This document shows positions 1 to 9,070 of a stretch of 64,000 bases of DNA, one piece after another. A program made the position numbers and the translations under genes. The stretch is taken from positions 434,001 to 498,000 of the forward strand of contig JAPFQT010000083.1 of assembly GCA_027627225.1 (NCBI GenBank), given 5' to 3'. This DNA comes from Congeria kusceri (taxonomy: Eukaryota; Mollusca; Bivalvia; Myida; Dreissenidae). Numbering within the stretch: position 1 is the first letter of the stretch; each line of letters starts with the position of its first letter. The notes beneath the pieces were generated by a model, which had not been told where the DNA came from, ran no database searches, and was given only the letters and a program-made list of their open reading frames with translations.

Positions 1-275
1 TGAGCCTTGCAGTTTCAGAGAAGATTTTTTAAGTTTACACATTTTAATCTATTTTTAGCTCTGGTGACCTACATATGCAGCGGACTGTAATTATTTGAAC
101 AACTTTGAAAGAGGGTCACCCAATGATCATTCCCGTGAAGTTTGGTAAAAATCTGTCTAGTGGATTAGGAGGAGATGTCATTTGAATGAAAAATTGACGG
201 ACACACGCATGGGCGACGGACAGCGGGCAATCACAAAAGCTCACCATGAGCACTTTGTGCTCCGGTGAGCTAAAA
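1..275 (-). repeat. Dispersed bivalve repeat, 3' truncated by window edge
   Basis: On the minus strand this reads as the start of a common bivalve dispersed repeat: a hairpin at about 239-273 with arms AGCTCACC and GGTGAGCT, then text with phrases such as 'ggtgaccctctttcaaag' that recur with divergence in the repeats near 30.0, 33.0 and 38.1 kb. It has no coding capacity. Its class is unknown to me; the identification rests on resemblance to the other copies in this window. Confidence 0.6.
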
Positions 276-463
276 ATAGCACACAGCATATTGGATTATT
301 TAAATATAAAAGAATACATTATAAATGTTTATATTTATACCTAACTGGAACATTTCAGTAGTATATTTCTGTAAATTATTCACATCTACGCCCAAAAATC
401 ATTTCATCTTAATAGCCTTGTGTTCTTTCTTCAATTTAGTACCCAATTTAGCTTACAACGAAA
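276..463. other. Featureless AT-rich spacer
   Basis: AT-rich sequence between the dispersed repeat and the hAT insertion. Short open frames across it run into the transposon end and look accidental. I see no gene or regulatory site. Confidence 0.5.
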
Positions 464-1106
464 CACACTACCAGGGTTGTCAGGTTTTTGCCATGAGTGG
501 AAAAAACCATGGTAAAAACCGGAAAAAACCGGCAAGGAAAAAACTGGCAAAAATCAAAATAATTAATGTATAAAATTAATATAAAAAAACACAACAACAA
601 ACAAATACAGTTTAAATTTAATGAGATAGGGTTCAATGTGTTTATATATGCACCTGGTGTTCATATTAAGTGGGGGAAAGGAGAAGACAGACATTTGACT
701 TGAATGCCTTGTCTGAGTCAAGACACCTGTTATGCAGCAAAAAACAGGAGAACAAAATCCAACTCAGGTGATAATGGCCTCTTTATTATTGAACTGGGGA
801 TACTGGGGCTAGCTAATGGGGCTGCTAATCACTGGAATGTTCCTCAGGGGAACAATTAATGGGTTCCAGAACAAACAGGTACTGAAATTTCAGAGCATGC
901 ACCACATTGGATTGTAGTTGTGTGTTAGGCATTCATCTGGCACTTAACATTAATGGGCATGTCCTTTTGGCCTATCATAGAGTTGCTTGCATCATTTTCA
1001 TGGGTTTAAATTCTTCTAAGCCATTGTAAGACAACCATTTGGTTTCTGAATTCACTCACTATAACTACATGTACCTTCATCACTTGCATATAGATCTACA
1101 ATAATT

Positions 1107-2776
1107 ATGTCAACAAGAGGAGGAAGAAATAAAGACCCAGTATGGGACTTTTTCAACAAGGTAGAAAAAGATGGAAAGACTCTTGCCCGTTGCAAGAAGT
1201 GTGGTCATGAGCAAAGCAACAAAGCAGAGCGTATGAGAAAACACCAGAAGACATGCAGTGAGGTAGTTTCATTTGAATTAAAACGCTCTGCAGAAGAAAA
1301 TCATGGCCTGGAAACTGAGACAAGCAGTGCTCCAGCTCCAAAGAAAAGAATTCAAACCGACTTGAATAACCAAGTGTTTGTGACATCGGAAGAAACCAAA
1401 TTAAAGCTGGACATACTTTTAGCCAAGTTCTTCTTTGCATGTAACATACCATTCTCAGTGAGTGAGCATGATTCATTTAAAACTTTTGTGTCCACTCTGC
1501 GACCTGGATACAAGCCACCAACAACAAAGAAACTGTCGGGACCACTACTTGATTCTGTTACAGAAGAGCTACAGTTGCAGGTAAAGGCACAAATTGAAGG
1601 CAAAGACTGTACTCTTATTGAAGATGGCTGGAGTGACTGCCATAATGATCCTGTGACGGCTACGTGTGTCCATGTTGATAAGAAGCATTCTTCATTGATG
1701 CCAAGTCAACAGGAGCAACAAGCAAAACAGGGGAAAACCTCCGGGATATGTGTAAAGAATCCATCAAAAAGGCATCGTCTTTATATGGATGTACAGTAAA
1801 GAATATTGTGACAGATAACGCCAAGAACATGGAAAAAATGCGACGGCTTCTTCATGAGGAAGACAATGACTTGCTTGTGTATGGATGTAATGCCCATTTA
1901 CTGAATTTGCTAGGACAAGATATTACACCATCATCTGTAATGAAACATGTTGTTGAAGTGCAAAAATACTTCAGAAATCACCACCAGCCCAGCTCATGGC
2001 TGGGTGAATGTGAAGGGAGTGTAAAGCCCCAGCTGCCTGGGGACACAAGGTGGAACAGTCAACTGACCTGTCTTGATACATTTCTGAGAAACAGAGAGTT
2101 CATGATAAGAATTACTCAGGAACATGGTGACTCTACTGACTCCAACATAGCAAGGAAAGTTAATGATTTAAATTTGTACCAGCAGGCAAAAGATCTCCAC
2201 AAACAAATGCGACCAATATCTGAAATGTTAGATCGCATTCAGGGTGACTCTGCCAATGTTGCTGATGCCTGCGATGCTTGGTTCACTCTACTTCACCACC
2301 CAGATCTGACTGAGCACAAAGATGTCATTAATAGTAGAATGAATAAAGCCCTTCAGCCGTTCCATTTGGCAGCATATCTTCTTCATCCAAAATACAAAGG
2401 TGCACATCTTAGTGATAAACAAAAAGAAATTGCAAGAAATTAGATCACACAGAAAAACGAGTGTTACATCTCCTCAGTCATCAGCTTTGAGGCCCAGACT
2501 GAACCATATCCATCCTCTTTCTGGACGACTTCGGCAACAAGCATGGATAGCTGTGTTTGGTGGAAGGCTGTGAACAATTCAAACTTTCTGCCAGGATTTG
2601 TTGATCTAATGATTAGACTACAAAAACTGCCCGCAAGTTCTGCTTCAGTTGAAAGAGTGTTTTCAAACTTCAGCCATATACAGTCCAATCTAAGGAACCG
2701 GCTTGGGATCGAAAAGGCAGGAAAGCTTGTTTTCTGCTACCGAATGCTGAGAGGTTCACAGGAGCTGGAGTACTGA
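1107..2776 (+). pseudogene. hAT transposase with BED zinc finger, disrupted
   Basis: The first open segment (1107-1799, 230 residues) starts at an ATG and has an N-terminal BED-type zinc finger: C29 and C32, then H46 and C50. It continues with the hAT core phrase LIEDGWSD. The frame shifts near 1680-1690: the next segment, open on to 2443, holds VTDNAKNM and YGCNAHLLNLL, which belong to the hAT catalytic domain. A TAG at 2441-2443 interrupts that frame. The same frame resumes to 2776 and carries the hAT C-terminal dimerisation signature ASSASVERVFSNF followed by LRNRLG. A second indel near 2443 is possible because the neighbouring frame also looks protein-like there. The protein would cut and join DNA at the element ends. 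With a frameshift and a stop it should be inactive. Confidence 0.92.
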
Positions 2777-2932
2777 TTTTCGTATCATAATCACACAATG
2801 TGCAAAGTTGAAGGGAGTAGATGGTGAACCTGGAATAATTATTCCAATAATAAGTTTGTAAAGTTTCACTTTTTATTGAAAATATGCATATATTCAATGG
2901 TAAAAAGTGCATGTATTTGTTAATTGAATTTG

Positions 2933-2938
2933 AATAAA
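2933..2938 (+). terminator. Poly(A) signal of the hAT transposase
   Basis: AATAAA lies about 155 bp after the transposase stop and before the right subterminal repeats, as expected for an element-encoded cleavage and polyadenylation signal. Assigned by position only. Confidence 0.5.
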
Positions 2939-3082
2939 GCAGTTTAAACGTATTGTTTTCAATGTCTATAGATTTTGCCATTTTTGCCGGTTTTTTCCAG
3001 TTTTTGCTGGTTTTTTCCAATTTTTGCCATCGGCAAGGAAAAAATAAGTTTTTTCCGGAAAAAACCCAACCCTGCACACTAC

Positions 3083-4254
3083 ATTTGCATTTGCGAGATA
3101 AATATCGAAGTATTCAGAATAAGCGACTTTGTGCCTAGCAACGACAGGTGTGTGAGCATACGATTGGTCAATAGTCAACAAGAAACACAAATTGTACAAC
3201 GCTGTACAGACATGACTAACTGGAGTTGTCTTTCTTGTAATGATCAGAGTACCGATATATTAGAAATATTGTGCGTCCGATGTGACGCAGATTTTTTTAA
3301 ATGACGGGTCCTGACTGACAATATATGCATATTTGACGCAGAAAATTGCGTCCCGTAAATCTCTGCCTGTGTAAAATAATACATGAGCAAGAAAAGACCG
3401 CATGTTTTAAATCTCACTTAAGAAAGATGCTGCACACTCACATCTGGTATATGGGGCTCTGACGGCCGCATGTGTGGGATCTTTATCTCCAATCAACATG
3501 GCTGAACGATGGCTGCACTCTTTGCGAAAAACTGTGTCAACACCTTCTCATAGGACAGATTGAGATTTTTGTCTTGCTTCGAGGCCTGCAATACAAAGGA
3601 ACATGATTTATTTTCAACCTATTTACTTAAGCTCCATAATATTCGAATGGCTTACAGAGACACGTACAAGCCAATTAAAACCGTTAGTTGGTATCTGAAT
3701 TTGACTTCTTTGAGGTCTGCCATACAAAGAAACATGTTCGTATTACGACACTGTTCAGTATCAGAGATATTCAACCATAGTACCATTTTAGTACCATATG
3801 TCCAACGTGCAATCTTGTTTATATGTAATTTTACAAGCAATACCACCATTTTTCTCCTGATATATTTTGTAAGATTGAAATGTTTTACTTAAGAATGTGA
3901 ACACTATTGGAGTGTTAAAATAATGACATCTGGCATGTCAATCTTGTCTGTGAGAAGGTCAACACTCTCTTTGCCTGAGTGACACCAGTGAGCACCAGTC
4001 ATAATCACTATCAATTTCAAGTCATGTTTGCATGTCCTTATGATTTATGATGAAAGTTATCATTCATACATGCGTGGACAAAAGGTGTCAGAGAGTGTCA
4101 ACTTTTGATCATAATTCAAACCACAAGGAGAGTCAACACCAGACCGCATTTCCAGTAATCACCATGCCTGGCTGACACTGACTGACCAAGGTCAGTTCTG
4201 CACATACTCCTATATATATTAGGTCGGTATACACCGACCTCATATTGGCAAGTG
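3083..4254. other. Spacer, no gene recognised
   Basis: No coding segment with recognisable content. An open frame at 3560-3892 has no known motif. At 4221-4240 there is a short hairpin, arms AGGTCGGT and ACCGACCT with a 4-nt loop, in AT-rich context. Confidence 0.5.
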
Positions 4255-4342
4255 CTATTTTCCTGTAGCAGTGTTCTGACATGACTTCACGTCGGAAGCT
4301 TTACAAGCTGCAATTTCATATTTTACCACTCATTATTCATTT
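4255..4342 (+). repeat. Dispersed repeat, copy 1 of 2 in window
   Basis: A segment of about 85 bp reading 'gtgttctgacatgacttc' ... 'ctttacaagctgcaa' recurs with moderate divergence at 47815-47900. It is part of an unclassified dispersed repeat. The flanks of the two copies do not match over a long distance. Confidence 0.6.
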
Positions 4343-6299
4343 AACAATGACTCAACATTAAGTATAAACATTAATTTACCAATTGCATGCCAAAAAGTCA
4401 ACATAAAACTTACTTTAGCACTTAATCCTTACCCTTAAAAAAATGCACTGTTCAAATTCTATGTAAAGTCCTCCATATTGCAAAATACAGATCGCATATG
4501 GCTATAGAATCAAATCTTTAGACAAAATAATTTACCTTGTGCGCAGTAGAAAGCTGTGTCTGCTATTAATACATTTAATTTAAAACCGAAATCGGTTTGA
4601 CAACTTTCATTACAGAAATGTGTATAGGCGAGTGTAGTTTATTTGATAACATTACGATGTTTTGTTGATAATTGCTTGATTTGTGTGCTGTTTTCTTCTA
4701 CAATATGGATTAATAACATCATCATATGCATGATACTATTGATATTTTGAAGTTTGACCAGAAAAATCGCAAGTTCATGTGACAGGGCCCTTAATCAGTT
4801 TTGGGGGAAGTGGCCCACCGCCCTCTGGAGGGGGAATTTTGACTGACCGGGGGAATATTTTAATATGGAAGATTTTACAGGTTAACTGATTTGAAAACTA
4901 ATTCAACCCAAACATACTCACGTCTAATTGTCGTTTGGTAAAAACGTCATGTAATCTTTACAGCAAATGAAACTCCTACAAATATAATTATTTTTCAGCA
5001 CAAAAAAACATAGCTCAGAATCTACCGATAACGCTTAAACTTTGTACTAAGCTGTGGTATACATGTAACATTGCAGCTATACACGTGTCATTTCCGCGAG
5101 TTTTTCGTGATTTCGCCTGCGTTTTTCTAGCCCAGCACGATTTTATAATGGAGAAATGAAACTAATATAATTCAATATGCAACACATATTTTTTTGTAAA
5201 AGTAATTTGCAGTCCCGCTTTTTAAATTATTAATTAATTTAATGTATTCATTTAACAAACCGAAAATGGAAATACACTACAACTCGATTCGCAGGGTCCA
5301 TGGATTGCAATCGCAGTATAACTTGTCAGGTCATTCATGTGCATATACATGTAAACACAAGCCAATTTTCGCTATCTCAAAAATAAATGTAATTAAATAA
5401 CCTATTCATTGTTGTTAACATCCATAATGTGTTATATCCATATGTAAAATATTCTATTTGTATATACAAATATTATATAGTTCCTTGTAATTTATTTTAA
5501 ATCAGTTATTACAACACATATACTAAATCGAAATGCGAAACGCCTATCCGAATTTTACTGTTCACATGTCATAAACACAAATTTTATTTACAGTTAAAAT
5601 ACACATGTACTTCATGAAAAGCCTTTGTTTGGCTAGAAAAGTGCGCGAAAACTATACTGACATGTACAACATCCCGTCATCCGCATGGAAAGCGTGGGTG
5701 TATTGATGGCCATATAAAAACGTAGTGCAGAGAACTGTGAGATCTTTACTTTTTAATCAGGGCTTCCATTAAGGGAAGTTTGGGAGTACTTTACTCCCAG
5801 TTTTTGTCACAGGACTTCCAAAATTTCAGCCAAGGATGTTCCATCATGTAAGGATGAACAAGTAAGAAGAAAAATGAAGTAATTTATCTAAATGTTAACC
5901 TCTTTCACTAACTAAATTGCCATATAAACACTTGATGAAAAGAACTGGCCTTAAAAACACCTTGAATTTTATACACTACTACTTAATTTCATTTCTGAAA
6001 TACTCATGACTTATGTAGCGCAATACTGTCAAAACTTCCAAATATTATGAGCAAAACTTTCAAAATCAGAGGCCAGGAAGTTCAAACTACGCATGAAAAG
6101 TGTGAAATTGCTTTGCTACAGGAAATTAGCATAAACTGTTTAGACATAATGTTAATTCTGCCCATACAAAAAATAGCTCAGAATCCACCATTACGTCTAA
6201 TTATTTGGACTTTTCTGCACATGGATCCACATAATCCATTACTGGCTCATTGCTGCACTAAATATTTCAAGACATTTTCACTGTCCAAATGATTGCTTC
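4343..6299. other. AT-rich spacer, nothing recognised
   Basis: Long AT-rich stretch without recognisable genes, splice-bordered exons or tandem repeats. The open frame at 6047-6292 shows no known motif and has no support. Confidence 0.5.
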
Positions 6300-6418
6300 T
6301 GTAGTAGGGTGATGTATAAGGGACACTTATACTGCCTTGCTATATGAGCTAACTTTTATAGCTAGAGGTCCCGGGTTCGATTCCCATTTTGGCTTGGGAT
6401 TTTTTCAGCTGGGTTACA
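6300..6418 (+). repeat. Left LTR of the tRNA-like TRIM
   Basis: LTR with TG...CA ends. Compared with the right copy it lacks about 28 bp between 'tttatagc' and 'gaggtcc', which removes the A-box half of the tRNA-like module. A TATA-like word TGTATAAGG lies near its start. Confidence 0.82.
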
Positions 6419-6419
6419 T

Positions 6420-6432
6420 TGGCGCCCAACGT
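6420..6432 (+). promoter_or_regulatory. Primer-binding site complementary to tRNA-Lys 3' end
   Basis: TGGCGCCCAACGT is the reverse complement of the last 13 nt of animal tRNA-Lys including CCA. In LTR retroelements this site primes minus-strand DNA synthesis. Its position one base after the LTR end is canonical. Confidence 0.85.
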
Positions 6433-6521
6433 AAATAAACCCATTGTGGTCAGTACGACATCCCACAGATATCAAGGCAGAAGGAAATTCGTGGAAAAAT
6501 TTCATACATGGAGGGAGAGTA

Positions 6522-6668
6522 TGTAGTAGGGTGATGTATAAGGGACACTTATACTGCCTTGCTATATGAGCTAGCTTTTATAGCGACACGGTAGAGCGTT
6601 TGCCTAGGAACCGGGAGGTCCAAGGTTTGATTCCCATTGTGGCTTGGGATTTTTTCAGCTGGGTTATA
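6522..6668 (+). repeat. Right LTR of the tRNA-like TRIM
   Basis: Longer LTR copy retaining a tRNA-like stretch with both A-box and B-box similarity (about 6580-6652). The terminal CA has mutated to TA. The stretch AGCGTTTGCCTAGGAACC would form the anticodon arm. Confidence 0.82.
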
Positions 6669-6801
6669 TTTCTAACGTATATTCGTTATGAAAAGTAAAA
6701 AAAATATTGTCATACTATGATTCATAGGCACCTGTAACGTCCTATTGTTCATTGTAATCATGTGTACAGTTCACCATTCATTTGTTTAGAATTTTCATAA
6801 T

Positions 6802-6888
6802 TGATGTAACGCAGTCCGTACACTTTAACCGCATCATTGAAAAGCTAGCTCAACAGCAACGCTGTTGGAAGTGACCATATTCACTACA
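6802..6888 (-). repeat. 3' LTR of the 5S-like TRIM, internally deleted
   Basis: 87-bp LTR copy matching the ends of the 5' LTR. It shares 'agctagctttt', 'gcggtt' and 'gttacatca' but has lost the 5S-like centre. Confidence 0.8.
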
Positions 6889-7042
6889 CTCCTCCCCTCT
6901 TTATCTTTTGAGAACCCAGAGCCCTTGTAGAAATTTCCAGCTCCCTGAGCTTCGTGAGACCTTGTCACTTCTCCAGCTCCCTTGAGCTCAACCCCCTACA
7001 TGCTCTGTTCCCTTAGGACAAATTGGGAGCCTGACCAAGTTT

Positions 7043-7055
7043 ACTCCTGACACCA
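7043..7055 (-). promoter_or_regulatory. Primer-binding site resembling tRNA-Leu complement
   Basis: TGGTGTCAGGAGT on the minus strand, one base beyond the LTR end. This word is the usual primer site for tRNA-Leu in several animal LTR families. The same 13 nt occur in the TRIM at 22.3 kb. Confidence 0.75.
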
Positions 7056-7056
7056 T

Positions 7057-7195
7057 TGATGTAACTAATGGTCACCCATCCAGGCAGTAACCATAGCTGA
7101 TGTTGCTTAACTTCACAATGCAGTCAGTACACGTCAACCGCATCACTGAAAAGCTAGCTCAACAGAACGCTGTTGGAAGTTATCATATTCACTAC
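7057..7195 (-). repeat. 5' LTR of the 5S-like TRIM
   Basis: 139-bp LTR with TG...CA ends on the minus strand. Positions 7069-7114 are the 5S-like part: GAAGTTAAGCAAC, a 10-nt gap, then GGTTACTGCCTGGATGGG and TGACC. In 5S genes these words bind TFIIIA and form the internal promoter. Whether the module is transcribed is not known. Confidence 0.8.
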
Positions 7196-7210
7196 ATAAT
7201 GTAAACTGTG

Positions 7211-7406
7211 TTCCGATGGAGTCGCGGTACTAACAATTGTTTTGAAGATAACACAACTTTTAATAAACAATTATTAGGTGTAAAAATGCCTTAAACACAC
7301 ATAATAAGAAGCCGACACTAGAAAAAGAGGTGGGTTTCGTTTACAAGATATGTCCACTAGATGACTTATTTACCGCGACATCGTCCATACCGCGACTCTA
7401 TCCGAA
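7211..7406. mobile_element. Small TIR element (possible MITE)
   Basis: Imperfect 19-bp inverted repeats, TTCCGATGGAGTCGCGGTA at 7211-7229 and its relative TTCGGATAGAGTCGCGGTA on the minus strand at 7388-7406 (17 of 19 match), enclose about 160 bp of AT-rich non-coding sequence. No clear target duplication is visible, so boundaries and class are uncertain. Confidence 0.5.
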
Positions 7407-9010
7407 TAGAGTATAGCAGCAAAATCTATAATTTTCATAATGTAGCAGCCAAGTCATTGTTAATTTTATGTGTAAATAAATTATTTATTGTATAAACACA
7501 TTGTAACAATCAATATTTACCATTGTCACGTCATTTAAAGTGTAATATTCGTCTACAAATTTACATTACAAAAATATGTTTCCATATCCCGCCATTTTTG
7601 GAAAGACCGGAAGTGGAACTTATAGGTTACACATCAGTAAATCCCTAAGTTAAAAGCAAAATCCACTTGGTTTCCAAATCTTCTTAGACCTAATATGTTT
7701 AATCTACAGCAACCCTTAACATTTTCTGAAAAGACAGTTTAATTAAGTTCGCTTTGTTTGTTTAAAACATAATGTCAAAATTCAAGTAATTTACCAACTT
7801 CCACTTACTTGAACTTTTCTTTTTTACCCTAAAATATTGGAATTTCAATTGATACATAACTACATATATCTAGTCATCTAAATATGTTTATTCGTTACAC
7901 TGTTTGTGATTTCGGTTGTTTCGTTGTGTTTACTTTGTTACTAATTGCTGATGGGCCGAGTAATTTAATAAAATGTTGAAAAACGTATAAAAATGGTCTC
8001 TTGTCTTTGTATTAGACATTGCAAGTCAATGAAGTTCTTACAATGCATTATTAATATGTACTTCAACCAACCATTTTAATGACCTTAACATAATCATCAA
8101 TTATGCCATTCTGTTTTATTACTTTGTTAAGCGTTCGCGTGCGCGTAGGTTTTGAGCTCCGTCAGCACACACAAAAAACATTTTGATAAGAGTTAAAAGC
8201 GCTAAAGAACGAGCGTCTAGTCACTCTGATCATTGATATTTCATTCAGGTACCACCACGATTGTGCTTTTTTTTTTTGCTTTACGGATATTTTAGATGCC
8301 ATTTTAATAGACAAAAGACAAAATTGCCAATAGTATTGGTGTTGTTTAATTATTTGTATACAAGAGTTGCCGCCCTTTGTTCCAACATTGCCATGGTACA
8401 TATTTTACCAAGTTCGTCGAAGCTTTCCTTCCTTTCTGGTGTGGTAGCAGTGGCATTACCGAATCAACTACGCATATTCAAGACTCGAAAATCAGTATAT
8501 AGGGCAATAATAACAGACATGTTCAAAAAGGAACTGTTCTCAGCCTAAAAACGACGAGACGGTTCTTGTCAAGTAGCTGTTTAATCTTTGCATCTTTATT
8601 TGATACATAAACCACACGGTCAATCAGTATCTCGATGGCTACTCACCGAGCCCCTAAGTAGTGGCGTATCAATGAGAATGAAAGTACCGTATGACATTGT
8701 TTGAGTCATGGCTTCAAAACCTACAAAAAGGCTACAGAAAATTCTCCTTGGACACAACTTTTCTTAGTCAATGGGTTAAATGGACAATACGGTTAGCACA
8801 AATCCTCTGCATGGGTTCACCGACAATGGAGATGACGTTCCACTAACTAGTCATCACACGGCTGCACAGAAAGTCACTCACCTTGAGTTAATGATATCAA
8901 GAAAGTAGATAATGAACAATTAAACAGGATTGAATGACATCTGGCAAGCAATTCTTTCTTCCTTACTGATGGCTTATTTGAATGCGACATACAACACTAG
9001 CAAAAACAAA
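7407..9010. other. Spacer, no gene recognised
   Basis: AT-rich. Overlapping opposite-strand open frames at 8162-8548 have no recognisable domain and no supporting splice or promoter features, so I do not call a gene. Confidence 0.5.
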
Positions 9011-9011
9011 C

Positions 9012-9070
9012 AAAGCGAAACTCCAGTTGCGACAGCAGGAGAGAACTCTCATTAGCAGCCCGAGGTGCCA
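9012..9070 (+). repeat. Dispersed repeat, inverted relative to copy near 24.0 kb
   Basis: The stretch 'gcgacagcaggaga' ... 'agcagcccgaggt' matches the reverse complement of about 23978-24030. At 24.0 kb the same sequence follows an AATAAA-like word, so it may be the 3' part of a retroelement. Confidence 0.6.

Larger units (their letters stand above)
472..3074 (+). mobile_element. hAT-superfamily DNA transposon, complete ends, inactive
   Basis: A 2603-bp element bounded by short terminal inverted repeats: the left end starts CAGGGTTGTCAGG and the right end, read on the minus strand, starts CAGGGTTGGGTTTT. Identical 8-bp target-site duplications CACACTAC lie at 464-471 and 3075-3082, the size expected for hAT. 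The subterminal 80-100 bp on both sides are rich in inverted copies of CCGGTTTTTTCC-like and TTTTTGCC-like words, probably transposase-binding repeats. The only gene inside is a BED-finger transposase on the plus strand that is disrupted. A poly(A) signal AATAAA sits at 2933-2938. The perfect target duplication suggests a fairly recent insertion. Confidence 0.93.
6300..6668 (+). mobile_element. Miniature LTR retroelement (TRIM-like) with tRNA-like module in LTR
   Basis: Two direct repeats, 6300-6418 (119 bp) and 6522-6668 (147 bp), start TGTAGTAGGG; the first ends TTACA, the second TTATA. One base after the left LTR lies TGGCGCCCAACGT (6420-6432), a 13-nt match to the primer-binding site for tRNA-Lys. 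A purine tract GGAGGGAGAG (6510-6519) lies two bases before the right LTR. The internal part is only 103 bp, so this is a TRIM that depends on enzymes from elsewhere. The flanks CTTC and TTTC match at 3 of 4 bases, a possible 4-bp target duplication. The right LTR holds a tRNA-like stretch: TAGC..GGTAGAGCG as A box and GGTTTGATTCCC as B box. The left LTR has lost about 28 bp including the A box but keeps GGGTTCGATTCCC. Confidence 0.85.
6802..7195 (-). mobile_element. Miniature LTR retroelement (TRIM-like) with 5S-rRNA-like module in LTR
   Basis: Read on the minus strand. The 5' LTR (7195 to 7057) starts TGTAGTGAATATG and ends GTTACATCA. One base later comes TGGTGTCAGGAGT (7055-7043), matching the primer-binding site for tRNA-Leu. 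The 3' LTR (6888 to 6802) is preceded by the purine tract AGAGGGGAGGAG (about 6889-6901). The 4-bp target duplication TAAT is perfect at 6798-6801 and 7196-7199. The 5' LTR contains GAAGTTAAGCAAC and CTGGATGGGTGACC with about the right spacing, matching the A-box and C-box regions of animal 5S rRNA genes. The 3' LTR lacks about 50 bp covering this module. The internal part of 168 bp is non-coding. Confidence 0.85.

Noticed and set aside
3560..3892. 110-codon open frame
   Set aside because: No motif, no splice or promoter context, and a similar-length frame on the opposite strand.
7069..7114. A real 5S rRNA gene or simple 5S pseudogene
   Set aside because: Only the internal promoter part matches, and it sits inside an LTR with primer site, purine tract and target duplication.
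8162..8548. Overlapping 79- and 95-codon frames on opposite strands
   Set aside because: No recognisable domain; lengths are within chance for this window.
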